This document shows, piece after piece, positions 16,990 to 26,388 of a DNA stretch of 64,000 bases. Where the stretch lies: contig NZ_VTEH01000002.1 in NCBI RefSeq assembly GCF_008180615.1, forward strand, positions 354,286 through 418,285, read 5' to 3'. The DNA comes from Rossellomorea vietnamensis. GTDB taxonomy: Bacteria > Bacillota > Bacilli > Bacillales > Bacillaceae_B. The translations under genes and the position numbers were made by a program. How positions within the stretch are numbered: the first letter of the stretch is position 1; every line of letters begins with the position of its first letter. The notes beneath the pieces were generated by a model that did not search any database, was not told the DNA's origin, and saw nothing but the letters and a program-made list of their open reading frames with translations.

Positions 16990-18339
16990 ATGATGACTCA
17001 ATTGACGGTTAGAAATGAAAAATACGAGGATATAAAGAATGACATTAAGAAGTTTCATGTAGAATTATTGCATCTTCAATTTGTTGATTTAGAAGGCATT
17101 CTCAAGCATGTAACCATTACTATCGATCAGCTGGAAGATGCTCTAAAAGGCAAAATTATGTTCGATGGTTCTTCTATCCAAGGGTTCAGCCCAATAAATG
17201 AATCAGATTTATACCTCATGCCCGATATAGACACATTCTCTGTTATTCCTTGGTCAATAGAGGAAGGGTATGCAGAAGGCAGGCTGCTTTGCAGTGTACT
17301 TAATCCAGACTCTACTCCTTATGAGGGAGACCCGCGAAACGTTTTGAAGAAGACGGTTGAGAAAGCAGCTGGATTAGGCTATTCCATCAGCATAGGGCCA
17401 GAACTGGAGTTCTTTCTATTCAGTGCGGATAGTGAAGGCAACCCTACTTCTACACCCCAGGACAACGGTGGTTATTTTGAACCTGCCCATGATCTCGGAG
17501 AAAAAGTCCGCCTTGAAATCTATAGAACCTTAAAAGCAATGGGCTTCAAAATTGAAGCTTCGCACCATGAAGTGGCCATGGGCCAGCACGAAATTAATTT
17601 CAAATTCATGGATGCATTGATTTCCGCGGACAATGCCACTACTTACAAATGGGTTGTAAAAAACATCGCTAAACAATTTAATCTTCATGCATCGTTTATG
17701 CCAAAACCAGTCCAAAGTATTAATGGCTCCGGTATGCATGTCAACATTTCATTATTTAGAGAAGAACAGAACATTTTTTACGATAAAGCCGACCCATGCG
17801 GACTTTCCGACAGTGCATACTATTTTATCAACGGTTTAATGACCCACCTTGAATCCCTGACGGCTATTACGAACCCGACAGTGAATTCTTACAAAAGGCT
17901 TGTCCCTGGGTATGAAGCTCCATGTTATATGGCTTGGTCGACTTCAAACAGATCTACCTTGATTAGAATACCATCATCAAGGGGGGCAGGAACCAGAATT
18001 GAAGCACGTCACCCGGACCCTTCTGCTAATCCTTATCTCGCGTATTCTGTCATTGCAGAGGCTGGGATTGAAGGAATTAGAATGAAGCAAATGCCCATAG
18101 ACCCTGTGAACGAAGATATATTCAATATGTCAAATGAAGAAAGGAAATCTCTTAAAATCAACAACCTTCCTGATAACCTGGAATCTGCTATAAAACTTCT
18201 GGAAGGCAATTCTCTGGCTAAAGATAAACTGGGTGACCATGTTTTCAGAGAGTTCATCGCACTGAAAAAGGTTGAATGGGAGGAGTATCGAAACACTGTC
18301 CATGATTGGGAACTGAAGCGTTATCAATTGAAGTATTGA
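16990..18339 (+). CDS. Glutamine synthetase, osmotically controlled second type
   Basis: A complete 449-residue type I glutamine synthetase (glutamate + NH3 + ATP to glutamine): FDGSSIQGF, GPELEFFLF, NGSGMHVN, NPTVNSYKRLVPGYEAPCY and NRSTLIRIPSSRG are all present. I start it at ATG 16990, behind AAAGGGG; an earlier in-frame ATG lies inside the terminator. In the Bacillus housekeeping enzyme the loop reads SSIEGFVRIEESD, with Arg62 needed for glutamine feedback inhibition. Here it reads SSIQGFSPINESD, with Pro68 in place of that Arg. There is no glnR gene next to it. With tandem c-di-AMP riboswitches in front, this is probably a GlnA2-like paralogue making glutamine/glutamate as compatible solute rather than for nitrogen assimilation. 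Confidence 0.9.
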   Translation: MMTQLTVRNEKYEDIKNDIKKFHVELLHLQFVDLEGILKHVTITIDQLEDALKGKIMFDGSSIQGFSPINESDLYLMPDIDTFSVIPWSIEEGYAEGRLLCSVLNPDSTPYEGDPRNVLKKTVEKAAGLGYSISIGPELEFFLFSADSEGNPTSTPQDNGGYFEPAHDLGEKVRLEIYRTLKAMGFKIEASHHEVAMGQHEINFKFMDALISADNATTYKWVVKNIAKQFNLHASFMPKPVQSINGSGMHVNISLFREEQNIFYDKADPCGLSDSAYYFINGLMTHLESLTAITNPTVNSYKRLVPGYEAPCYMAWSTSNRSTLIRIPSSRGAGTRIEARHPDPSANPYLAYSVIAEAGIEGIRMKQMPIDPVNEDIFNMSNEERKSLKINNLPDNLESAIKLLEGNSLAKDKLGDHVFREFIALKKVEWEEYRNTVHDWELKRYQLKY

Positions 18340-18351
18340 TAAAAAAGCGCA

Positions 18352-18459
18352 AGCGCCTTGATCAGCCCCGACAGGCAAATGTTCCCTGGAGAAAAAAAGG
18401 GGGTTTTTCCTTTTATTCTCCAAGGGTTATTTGACCCCGAGGGGCTGGGCGCTGGAGCT
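18352..18459. repeat. Dispersed palindromic repeat, copy 1
   Basis: A roughly 108-bp element running from AGCGCC(TTG)ATCAGCCCCG to CGAGGGGCTGGGCGCT, so its ends pair. An inner stem is formed by TGGAGAAAAAAAGGG and CCTTTTATTCTCCA. A second copy with the same conserved parts and a diverged centre is at 42688-42795. Both lie just after genes. It has no coding capacity and is probably a REP/MITE-like hairpin. Confidence 0.8.
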
Positions 18460-18522
18460 GGATTCAGAAGCGCTGCCAAATTTTCAATCTGAAAATTTTA
18501 TACTTTTTTATCCTTTGGAGAA

Positions 18523-18553
18523 AGGGAACTCTTGTTTAGGAGTTCTCTTTTTC
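18523..18553 (+). terminator. Terminator region after glnA
   Basis: AAGGGAACTC and GAGTTCTCTTT form a hairpin (about 18523-18549) followed by a T-rich run. It is the first good plus-strand terminator after glnA, beyond the dispersed repeat. Confidence 0.6.
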
Positions 18554-18649
18554 TTTTTGAGGGGCAGTTTTCATTGATACCGCGGCTAGACTTTTTAATT
18601 GAAGGCTTAACAACATAGCAAGGTTTGTTAAATCCGTATATTCGATGAA

Positions 18650-19168
18650 CTATTGAAAAGTTTTATAAGCTTTGTCAATAACTTCCCTTATAAAAGGTTC
18701 CTTTTGTTTCGTGTAAACAGGCCGATCATTTTTATATAGAGAAGAAAGCTCACTCTTTAGCAGTGCATACTCCTCAGCTGCCTTAGGAAACTTCCTCAGA
18801 TAATCACGAAACAGTAACATCTCATCCCACTCCCTGCTATTTATCTTACAAATATGCAAATGGCAGGTGCCTCTGCCCCACTGTCCCTTTCTAAAAAACC
18901 TTCTGTCGGTTAAATCCGCCTTAGGAACATACTCAAAATCGACTTCACTTAAAGGACCGATCAGAGAAGAAACCAGATTTAAATCTCTGACTCCTGCCAG
19001 GATATCGATGATGGGCTTAGCCTTCAGTCCCTGGACCGAAGTGCTTCCGATATGTTCAATTCCTAGCATTTTATCTCCAACGACAGCAAAGATCTGTTTT
19101 TTCTCATACTCGAACTGATCTTCCCATTGGGGATTATACTCACTCAGAATGACAACTGGTTTTTCCAT
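18650..19168 (-). CDS. GrpB family (UPF0157) nucleotidyltransferase-like protein
   Basis: A 172-residue cytoplasmic protein with the GrpB signature: YNPQWEDQFEYEK at the start, GIEHIGSTSVQGLKAKPIID near residues 37-56, then RGTCHLHICKINSREWDE. GrpB proteins share the nucleotidyltransferase fold, but their reaction is unproven. It stands alone between glnA and a quinone oxidoreductase gene. Confidence 0.88.
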   Translation of the reverse strand: MEKPVVILSEYNPQWEDQFEYEKKQIFAVVGDKMLGIEHIGSTSVQGLKAKPIIDILAGVRDLNLVSSLIGPLSEVDFEYVPKADLTDRRFFRKGQWGRGTCHLHICKINSREWDEMLLFRDYLRKFPKAAEEYALLKSELSSLYKNDRPVYTKQKEPFIREVIDKAYKTFQ

Positions 19169-19343
19169 TACTTCTCCACCAATCGTAGAATTGTCCTTGT
19201 ACTCTATGTAGCTGAATCGAATGTTTTAATTTGGAAACTTATTCTAATTATTTCAAAACCGTTCAGCAAACTCAAGGGAAATTCCTTGTAAAAAGAGGCT
19301 TACCCATTTTGGATAAACCTAGCTAAACGGAGCTACTCTAAGA

Positions 19344-20312
19344 TTATATTTTCAACAAAACCTTCCCCTCATAATTACGACTCTCAATTAATTTATGCGC
19401 CAGCCCGGCATCCCTTAAATTAAATACTTGTGCGATAGGAAGCGAAATTTTATTAGAAGCGAATAGTTCTATCACTTTTTCTGCGACAGGCTTCAATCGT
19501 GCAGGATCAAGTTTTCTTGTTGTTCCCAGACTAAATCCTTTAATATTCCTGCAGCTGCCATGTACATCACTTGTTTTGATTGTGGCCGCTCTTCCACTGC
19601 TGTTTCCAAATTGAACAAGGGTTCCGTAAAAGGCTAAGCAGTCTAAACTACTAGTGGTCACATCTCCGGCAACCGAATCGAATATCACATTTGCACCTTT
19701 CTGATCAGTCTCCTTTAATACTTCTTCAGAAAAAGTTTCATACGTGCATACAATATCCGCACCTAACCTCTTAACATAAGATTCTTTTTCCAAATTACCG
19801 ACAGTCCCTATTATCTTCCCGACACCTGCTATGCGGGCTAATTGAATCAACATCGATCCGACACCGCCAGCCGCACTATGTATAACAATGGTGTCCGTTT
19901 CCTTCACTTGTCCAATCTCATGGAGAAGAATATACGATAAAATTGATACGGTTGGCATGGCAGAGGCTTGTTCAAATGACAGACTGTCTGGAATTTTAAA
20001 AACTAACTGTTCATTTGCTGCGACATATTCAGCATAAGATCCATTCTTAGGAAAAGCAATTACCCGGTCTCCTAGAGAAAAGGCAGAATTAGGAGATACC
20101 TCTTCAACAGTTCCTGCAACATCCAATCCAAGCATTAAAGGAAACTTTCCTTTTCCCTTATTCCCCACACGTTTCTTAATATCTGCATAGTTAACACTTG
20201 TATGTGATGCTTTAATTAGCACCTCGTTAATGGTTGGTATCTCAATATCGGTGTATGTAAGGACATCCGCACTGCCAAACTCACTCTGTAAAATAGCTTT
20301 CACTCTTATCAC
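19344..20312 (-). CDS. Zinc-independent quinone oxidoreductase (MDR family)
   Basis: A 322-residue medium-chain reductase with an N-terminal GroES-like domain (ILQSEFGSADVLTYTDIEIP, LGLDVAGTVEEVSP) and an NADPH-binding Rossmann domain (HSAAGGVGSMLIQLARIAGV). No zinc-ligand cysteines are apparent, as in QOR/zeta-crystallin-type enzymes. It probably reduces quinones or enones with NADPH; the substrate is unknown. Start is GTG; a second GTG three codons in is also possible. Confidence 0.88.
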   Translation of the reverse strand: MIRVKAILQSEFGSADVLTYTDIEIPTINEVLIKASHTSVNYADIKKRVGNKGKGKFPLMLGLDVAGTVEEVSPNSAFSLGDRVIAFPKNGSYAEYVAANEQLVFKIPDSLSFEQASAMPTVSILSYILLHEIGQVKETDTIVIHSAAGGVGSMLIQLARIAGVGKIIGTVGNLEKESYVKRLGADIVCTYETFSEEVLKETDQKGANVIFDSVAGDVTTSSLDCLAFYGTLVQFGNSSGRAATIKTSDVHGSCRNIKGFSLGTTRKLDPARLKPVAEKVIELFASNKISLPIAQVFNLRDAGLAHKLIESRNYEGKVLLKI

Positions 20313-20426
20313 CGGCCTTTCCTAACTATAATTTTCCCTAAAGATTAAAGTAACACGAAAATTCCGAAACTTTAACCGAACATAACTCGTAGAAATGTTA
20401 TACCTTGAAAAGGAGGACCATCTATT

Positions 20427-21086
20427 TTGAATAATACTGAACCTCCCAAGGCACATCGCCTTGGACTACTGGTAATATCCATACAGATAGCCATAAATCT
20501 GATCTTAGTTTTCACTTTACATAACTTGGACTCTATTAGCTGGGAGTTTACTTCTTTGATAATTGCCACATTAGGCATAGCTTCATTATTCATCATGAAA
20601 CCCATACGTACTTTTTTAGTTGACTCTTTGAAAAACTTTGAGGTTTTTAAGAAAGCATCGGTCTACTTACATGTTTCACTAGGTTTTTTAAGCCTTTTTT
20701 TCTTTCAAGCATATTTGTACCATACTGATATTTCTCTAACGACCACAATGAACTTATTAACAAGTAAAGCTGCCATTCATCCAGGGCAGACTTTATCACA
20801 GATCAGTTTATTTATCTTAGGTACAGCTATTTTAATACCAATCTATGAAGAATTATTTTTCAGGAACCTCCTGCAAGGATACCTTCAAACGAAACTGCCT
20901 GTTGTATGGAGCATCTTAATAGTAAGTGTCTATTTTGGAAGTTTTCATTTTGCTTATGTATATGTTGCGACAGTATCTGGTATTATTGCCGGTATTTTAT
21001 ATGCCCTGCACAGGTCTCCCTATCCACCGATCATGTTTCACATTCTTTGGAGTCTGTTTTCATTGTTCTACTATAATTACATTTAA
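20427..21086 (+). CDS. CPBP family intramembrane protease-like protein
   Basis: A 219-residue protein with about six membrane helices and the CPBP/Abi motifs in order: EELFFRN (EExxxR), FGSFH (FxxxH) and a final H in FHILWS. These residues form the metal-dependent catalytic site of CAAX-prenyl-protease relatives. Bacterial members serve in bacteriocin immunity or membrane-protein processing; nothing here tells which. Start TTG follows GGAGG by ten bases. Confidence 0.85.
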   Translation: MNNTEPPKAHRLGLLVISIQIAINLILVFTLHNLDSISWEFTSLIIATLGIASLFIMKPIRTFLVDSLKNFEVFKKASVYLHVSLGFLSLFFFQAYLYHTDISLTTTMNLLTSKAAIHPGQTLSQISLFILGTAILIPIYEELFFRNLLQGYLQTKLPVVWSILIVSVYFGSFHFAYVYVATVSGIIAGILYALHRSPYPPIMFHILWSLFSLFYYNYI

Positions 21087-21202
21087 AGTAAATCTAATGA
21101 AGCCATAGCTTAATAGGATGGCTTCTTAGAGTTTCTCTTGAGTTCAGATAAGCTTTATAAGACTTTTATAGTTAGGCAATCAGTGCTGCTTCGTCTTTAG
21201 CA

Positions 21203-21553
21203 TTACTTCCGCAAAATCTTTTCCATCGCTTTTCCCTTAGCTAATTCATCAATCAACTTATCCAGATAGCGAATTTCTTTCATAGTTGGTTCTTCGATAT
21301 CCTCCACTCGGATACCACATATCACACCTTTGATTAAAGTACGTGAAGAATTCAGTTGGGGAGCTTCCGCAAAGAAGGTTTCAAAGTCTGTCTTATTCTC
21401 CAGTATATGTGCTAACTCTTCCCGGTTGTATCCTGTCAACCAGCATATGATTTCATCGACTTCTTCTTTGGTACGTCCTTTTTTCTCGGCCTTCGTTACA
21501 TAATGGGGATAGACGCTTGCAAAACTGGTAGTATAAATTCGATGTTTGGCCAT
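21203..21553 (-). CDS. DUF2200 family protein
   Basis: A 116-residue soluble protein that fits DUF2200 along its length: [20 protein letters not shown] at the start, [14 protein letters not shown] in the middle, and a charged helix at the end ([19 protein letters not shown]). The family is widespread and its function is unknown. It is monocistronic. Confidence 0.85.
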   Translation of the reverse strand: MAKHRIYTTSFASVYPHYVTKAEKKGRTKEEVDEIICWLTGYNREELAHILENKTDFETFFAEAPQLNSSRTLIKGVICGIRVEDIEEPTMKEIRYLDKLIDELAKGKAMEKILRK

Positions 21554-21701
21554 GATACACCCTCTCTTCTTTAGTTTTCTTTAGTATATCATGACTTTTT
21601 CAGAGCCTGTACAAACGTATCCTTAAGACTTTATCATTTACCTTGCCCTGATATTCAAGGATTGCACTTAGAAAAATAAGAAGGCTCTAATCAAGTAGCT
21701 G

Positions 21702-21980
21702 CTAAGCTTGTTGAAAGCCATACATGGCTACAAACACCAAAAATAATGAAAGAGCTACACTTAAAACATTCACCAAAACAAGACTAATTTTGACCTTCCC
21801 TCTCTTACCAAGCAAAGCAAAAGTCAATCCCGCCAAACCAAAAATCAAAGGCAAAAAAATGCTTACATTCAAAACAGCTGCATATAGGTCATTTCCCCAC
21901 TTAGTCAACCCAGCTATGAGTGGGAAAACAGCCAGTAGAAAGAAGACTATCGATAAGACTGAATAATACTGCTTTTTCAT
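21702..21980 (-). CDS. Small membrane protein, three helices
   Basis: A 92-residue hydrophobic protein with helices near LSIVFFLLAVFPLIAG, NVSIFLPLIFGLAGLTFALL and LVNVLSVALSLFLVFVAM. The start ATG lies eight bases after GGAGG, with a TTG two codons upstream less well placed. I do not recognise a family. Confidence 0.6.
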   Translation of the reverse strand: MKKQYYSVLSIVFFLLAVFPLIAGLTKWGNDLYAAVLNVSIFLPLIFGLAGLTFALLGKRGKVKISLVLVNVLSVALSLFLVFVAMYGFQQA

Positions 21981-22069
21981 TAACAAACCCTCCTCAGTTT
22001 AGATTTACTTTAGGAACGTATAGATACTCTGGACTTCAATGACTTCTCCCATACATCCATCTTTACTTG

Positions 22070-22354
22070 TTATTGTATGTATTTTTTAATAACAGTGACG
22101 ATAACTGCAATAATTAAAACAATGACACTATTAATCAGCAAATAATATCCAACTTGCAAACCATAAAATATTGCAAATGGGTCACGAATAGTAAGTAATG
22201 CTACAACACCGCCAATTGCCCCAAATACAGCTGCCAGCAGTAATAGAACAAAAGCAGCAGCATATAAACTTTTCTTTTTCTTGTAAGAAATAAACGCGAT
22301 AATGTTTGCCATTACGATAAAGAAAATCATAAGTGCTATAAAGAAACCAGACAT
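22070..22354 (-). CDS. Small membrane protein
   Basis: A 94-residue protein with three likely helices (FFIALMIFFIVMANIIAFIS, AFVLLLLAAVFGAIGGVVAL and LINSVIVLIIAVIVTVI) and basic tails. The start MSGFF is chosen because GGGGG lies just upstream; the frame stays open 20 codons further without a good site. Function unknown. Confidence 0.6.
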   Translation of the reverse strand: MSGFFIALMIFFIVMANIIAFISYKKKKSLYAAAFVLLLLAAVFGAIGGVVALLTIRDPFAIFYGLQVGYYLLINSVIVLIIAVIVTVIKKYIQ

Positions 22355-22606
22355 CCTAATGCCCCCTATCAGTGATGCAACTTTGATTAGATTTTGGTTT
22401 GATGATTTTCCCAAAACAAATAGTTGAAGAAGCCCTTCCCCACACTGACAGTTAATTTCCTGCTGTCTCTTAAGAATATGACGAGTTCCAAATAGTTAAT
22501 GTTTCAAATTCAACTTATTCAATTTTGAAATTCAATCTCCATTTGCATGAGGTCTCTTAATACGCTGGCTAGTTCTGGATCATCTTTTGTTACAAGCATA
22601 ACTCTC

Positions 22607-23089
22607 CTACTCTAGAATATCCCCTGGGACCCATACAGCTAAATCATCCCCTGGGCAGGCTGCTACTAAAAAAACTTCATTTTCAAGAGTGTTATTTTGA
22701 ACTTCCACTTGCCAGCTCTCAAATTTGTCATGATGACCATTAATGAATAAGACTTCTCCAGATTGAAGAATTAAGTAGAGATGAGGAGTTTCTTGTCCCA
22801 ACTTAACATCTACAATCTTCTTCAAACGCAGTTCACACAGTATCTTCGCTGATTCCACCCAATCAAGATTAGGTATTTCATTGGACTCTGGATCTGTTTC
22901 AGGCATTGATTGAAATACCTTGATACCGCTTTCAATATTTATCGATATTTGTCCATCTATTCTGTGGCTGTTGTTTTCATTTTCAGAAAGAAGAACCCTT
23001 AAGCCATGAAATATTACCCCTTCAATTTGTGAACCATTACATAAATAGTTTAAAGTTTTCAAGGCCATATCTCTATTCTCTTTTTTCAA
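22607..23089 (-). CDS. Hypothetical soluble protein
   Basis: A 160-residue acidic, mixed alpha/beta protein without signal or membrane segments. The best-placed start is TTG 23087-23089, six bases after GGGAG, though an upstream ATG in frame would add nine residues. Features include NLDWVESAKILCELRLKKIV and a C-terminal VFLVAACPGDDLAVWVPGD. I recognise no family; size and style suit small immunity-type or regulatory proteins of accessory regions, but this is a guess. Confidence 0.55.
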   Translation of the reverse strand: MKKENRDMALKTLNYLCNGSQIEGVIFHGLRVLLSENENNSHRIDGQISINIESGIKVFQSMPETDPESNEIPNLDWVESAKILCELRLKKIVDVKLGQETPHLYLILQSGEVLFINGHHDKFESWQVEVQNNTLENEVFLVAACPGDDLAVWVPGDILE

Positions 23090-23301
23090 TAAGATCACTC
23101 CCAAGTGGAATTTCATATTAATTTAAGTGCTTTTTGCGATTTTCTTAATCTATGAAACTGTTCGATTAATAAAGAAAGAGAAAGCCGGAGATCATTTGGC
23201 TTTATCCGAGCCTAATGAAATAATATATAAACTACCTATAACCCTTGTATAATCTATCAACATCTGCTAAACTCTTCAAAGTATTTATAAAAATATAAAC
23301 C

Positions 23302-23364
23302 CTGTATAACCTCAAGAATACGGCTTGGGGGTCTCTACCAGGAACCTTAAACTCCTGATTACAG
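23302..23364 (+). ncRNA. Adenine-type purine riboswitch
   Basis: CTGTA at 23302-23306 pairs with TACAG at 23360-23364 (P1). Inside are CTCAAG/CTTGGG (P2), the junction GGTCTCTACC, the P3 arm AGGAACCTTAAACTCCT and the J3/1 bases GATTA. The specificity position is T, as in adenine-sensing add-type switches, rather than C as in guanine switches. Part of P1 and P3 also belongs to the terminator that follows, so adenine binding should turn the gene on. Confidence 0.9.
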
Positions 23365-23408
23365 AAAATGAATTTCTATTCTTTTTCTGTAATCAGGAGT
23401 TTTTTATT
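23351..23408 (+). terminator. Riboswitch terminator before pbuE
   Basis: ACTCCTGATTACAG (23351-23364) pairs perfectly with CTGTAATCAGGAGT (23387-23400), followed by a T-run. The left arm contains the 3' side of aptamer P3/P1, so the two structures exclude each other. Confidence 0.9.
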
Positions 23409-23450
23409 TTCTGAAATTTGAAGTTTATTGTGAAAGGGCGTTGAATCAAG

Positions 23451-24623
23451 ATGAATTTTAAAGTGTTTATACTAGCCTTATCAACTGTTGCGGTTGGTTT
23501 GGTTGAATTAATCGTAGGCGGCATCCTTCCTACGATCGCAGAAGATTTTAACATTTCATTAAGCAGTGCAGGACAGCTGATAACCGTTTTCGCATTGATT
23601 TATGCTGTAGCGGGACCAGGCTTGCTTGTCTTGACTAGCAAAATTGAGCGAAAGAAACTGTATCTCATATCTCTTTTTGTTTTCTTTATCGGGAATATCA
23701 TGACTTATTTCAGTCCTGATTTTACTTTTATGATGATCGCAAGGGTGTTGACGGCAATGAGTACAGCACTCATCGTTGTCCTGTCTTTAACCATTGTTGC
23801 TAAAATTGTTACTCCTGCACACCGGGCAAAGGCTCTGGGGCTTATTTATATGGGAATCAGTTCATCCCTTGTGATGGGCGTTCCGCTTGGAATTCTTATT
23901 TCCGATACATTCGGCTGGAGAGTGATATTCCTTGGAATTGCAATTTTGTCGATTGGATCCTTCATCCTTATTTCAATCTTTTTGGAACGTGTACCAGGGG
24001 AAAGTACCATCCCTCTTTCACAGCAATTAAAAGCAGTTGCCAGCGCCAAAATAGGAAGTGCTCATCTTGCAACTGTATTCTTGCTGGCCGGACACTATAC
24101 ACTTTATGCCTATTTCACTCCATTTTTAGAATCGGAAATGAACTTGAGTTCCGGCTGGATTAGTATTTGTTATTTGTTATTTGGGATTGCTGCTGTAAGT
24201 GGAGGAGCCTTTGGAGGCATTCTTTCCGATGCGATCGGAGCTCAAAAAAGCATTATTCTTGTGATCAGCGCATTTGCCATTATCCTGTTTATATTGCCAT
24301 TTTCGACTTTTTCACTGATCCTATTTATACCTGTTATGATGGTTTGGGCAGCATTAAGCTGGAGTCTCGCACCGCCGCAGCAAACCTACTTGATCAATAC
24401 AGATCCAGCTACTTCCGATATTCAGCAGAGCTTTAACAATTCAGCGATACAAGTAGGGATTTCACTAGGTTCAGGATTCGGCGGGATAGTGCTTAATCAA
24501 ACCGGAACCGTCACCTATACTGCCTGGTTTGGGGCCGGCATTGTGATTATTTCGTTATTATGCGCAGTATTTTCCCTGACAAGGACATCTATTAATAGAG
24601 AAAATACTGTTCCAAATAATTAA
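23451..24623 (+). CDS. pbuE: Purine efflux MFS transporter PbuE
   Basis: A 390-residue major-facilitator protein with 12 predicted helices, close in size and layout to B. subtilis PbuE (YdhL), which exports adenine and other purines. It starts [20 protein letters not shown] and shows the loop [17 protein letters not shown]. The adenine-sensing leader in front is the known control of pbuE, which supports the name. Its own terminator follows at 24701. Confidence 0.9.
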   Translation: MNFKVFILALSTVAVGLVELIVGGILPTIAEDFNISLSSAGQLITVFALIYAVAGPGLLVLTSKIERKKLYLISLFVFFIGNIMTYFSPDFTFMMIARVLTAMSTALIVVLSLTIVAKIVTPAHRAKALGLIYMGISSSLVMGVPLGILISDTFGWRVIFLGIAILSIGSFILISIFLERVPGESTIPLSQQLKAVASAKIGSAHLATVFLLAGHYTLYAYFTPFLESEMNLSSGWISICYLLFGIAAVSGGAFGGILSDAIGAQKSIILVISAFAIILFILPFSTFSLILFIPVMMVWAALSWSLAPPQQTYLINTDPATSDIQQSFNNSAIQVGISLGSGFGGIVLNQTGTVTYTAWFGAGIVIISLLCAVFSLTRTSINRENTVPNN

Positions 24624-24700
24624 GTTTTAACAAGAACAGGAAGCCAGTTTCTATAATATCAAGCCATTGTTATTCCTTATAATCCTATAGTCAAAGATTG

Positions 24701-24737
24701 GTACCACTCATAACTGTAAAAATGAGTGGTACTTTTT
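24701..24737. terminator. Bidirectional terminator between pbuE and the DUF454 gene
   Basis: GTACCACTCAT (24701-24711) and ATGAGTGGTAC (24722-24732) form a perfect 11-bp stem followed by TTTTT. It ends pbuE and can also serve the minus-strand gene, whose stop overlaps it. Confidence 0.85.
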
Positions 24738-25125
24738 AATGGCTTGGCGCAATCGTCTTAATCTTTCTAATAAAGTAATAATGTTTATACAGGGCAAGAG
24801 ATAGCAAAAGGACTTTGACTAACAGGATATCTACATACAAGATAGAGAGGATCACGAAGAAATCCGCAATGACATTTATTCGTATTTTCTCTCTCCGGGT
24901 CATCCCTTTTTTCTGCAGAAATGCTTCCACATATCTTTTATATAAAGAAGTGTTTCTGAACCAATTGTCAAACCGCTTGGAGCTTCTGGCAAAGCAGAAA
25001 GCGGCAAACAAATAAAACGGACCGCCGGGCAATACAGGCAGCACCGTTCCCAAGACACCGATCGCGAGCGACAGGCAGCCAAGTATCAGAAATAGGATGA
25101 TTTTTATCTTTTTTAAAGTGATCAT
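24736..25125 (-). CDS. DUF454 (YbaN-like) membrane protein
   Basis: A 129-residue protein with the DUF454 core: GCLSLAIGVLGTVLPVLPGG, then PFYLFAAFCFARSSKRFDNW, and two more helices. YbaN-like proteins are small inner-membrane proteins of unknown function. Monocistronic. Confidence 0.87.
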   Translation of the reverse strand: MITLKKIKIILFLILGCLSLAIGVLGTVLPVLPGGPFYLFAAFCFARSSKRFDNWFRNTSLYKRYVEAFLQKKGMTRREKIRINVIADFFVILSILYVDILLVKVLLLSLALYKHYYFIRKIKTIAPSH

Positions 25126-25208
25126 AGCATTACCTCTATATGTGATAGTGAACTACACGTCTGCAAATGTGGATAAAGACTCCACCTGATACCCCTAATA
25201 CGTACGCT

Positions 25209-25469
25209 TTATATTTCCAGACTAAGATTCACTAAACCTGCTATAAGTAGTACAAGCATTATGGCAAGATATATGTAATTTCTCTTGATAAAAAAGGTAA
25301 CTATCAAAACTGTAGAAATTAAAAACCAAAAGAGATTATCTGCAGCAGTTGGCAGCAGGTCAAAGAAAAAGAGGTCAATTGCATTCTTTACTAATAAAAT
25401 CACTACCAATGCCATCAATAGTGAGTCAATTTTTCTGTTTTCTTTTATCGGTTTTTTAATATTCTTCAC
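25209..25469 (-). CDS. Small membrane protein
   Basis: An 86-residue protein with three hydrophobic segments (LLMALVVILLVKNAIDLFFF, NLFWFLISTVLIVTFFI and YIYLAIMLVLLIAGLVNLSL) and a basic N-terminus. GTG 25467-25469 follows GGGGG by five bases and is preferred to an upstream TTG. No family recognised. Confidence 0.55.
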   Translation of the reverse strand: MKNIKKPIKENRKIDSLLMALVVILLVKNAIDLFFFDLLPTAADNLFWFLISTVLIVTFFIKRNYIYLAIMLVLLIAGLVNLSLEI

Positions 25470-25612
25470 AAAATCCCCCTCTATGGCTTCTTCTCCCAGC
25501 AATTAAAGCAATGACCACTCCAGCAGCAGAACAAATAACTGCAAACAAGGTAATTCAATCACTTTGACTATTATTAATTGAAAACTAGCTGCTTTGCACT
25601 GAGTAATGGAAG

Positions 25613-26275
25613 TTATCTATATAATTTCAATGCCTCAAAAATTGCAGCTATCAATAGTAAAGGGATTTCTCCTTGTCTTCCATCAATGAAGATTTTTCTT
25701 GGCGGCAATTTACCTATCAAAGAAATTTTCGCAGCTTCTTTATCATTTCTGTAAAAATGATAGGTCCTTTCACCAGATGGCTTAGCTACTCTGATCAATT
25801 CGTTTTGAAAAGTAAAAGATGCAATTACATGACTGGGACTTTTCCTCTCCCCTTTAATCATGAATCTTTCGTTTAAATTTGGAGAGTTTAATTCCACTTC
25901 CCAGCTGCTTTTAACCATGCCATTTTTGCCTTTTATTTTTTCCACCCTGACAAAAGTACCATTCTGCTTGTCAGTTCCTTTAATAGATACAAAGTAATTA
26001 GGCATTAATAAAGATAGAAACAGTTTAGAAACAGCATTATATTCTCTTTGAATTTGTCCTACATGCCCCATCTTCACATCTACAACTTCAATAGGCTTAG
26101 TCATAAACTTCAATGGATTTTCATAATAAAATGCTTTTGTACCCCGATCATTAGAGACTCCGGGTTTTAATTCCACCCTTCCACTGCTCATCAAAAAACT
26201 GATAGCAGCAAAAACAATGACAATAATTAGAACCATTATCAGGAACCAATCAGGTATGTGTTCCCCTCCGTACAC
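25613..26275 (-). CDS. Membrane-anchored protein, possibly tubby-like fold
   Basis: A 220-residue protein with one N-terminal helix (FLIMVLIIVIVFAAISFLM) and a beta-rich soluble domain after residue 35. The ending EIPLLLIAAIFEALKLY and the regular beta pattern (WEVELNSPNLNERFMIKGE, HVIASFTFQNELIRVAK) recall LURP-one/tubby-like proteins. That link is by pattern alone. No neighbour suggests a role. Confidence 0.5.
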   Translation of the reverse strand: MYGGEHIPDWFLIMVLIIVIVFAAISFLMSSGRVELKPGVSNDRGTKAFYYENPLKFMTKPIEVVDVKMGHVGQIQREYNAVSKLFLSLLMPNYFVSIKGTDKQNGTFVRVEKIKGKNGMVKSSWEVELNSPNLNERFMIKGERKSPSHVIASFTFQNELIRVAKPSGERTYHFYRNDKEAAKISLIGKLPPRKIFIDGRQGEIPLLLIAAIFEALKLYR

Positions 26276-26388
26276 TCTATCACCTCAATATCTGTGTTAA
26301 CTCTAGAAGAATCCTCTTACCTCTAATAAATTTCAGATTTTATTTGGTGTATCCGTTTTTCAAAAAAGTAAGATTGTTTCTAATCAAC

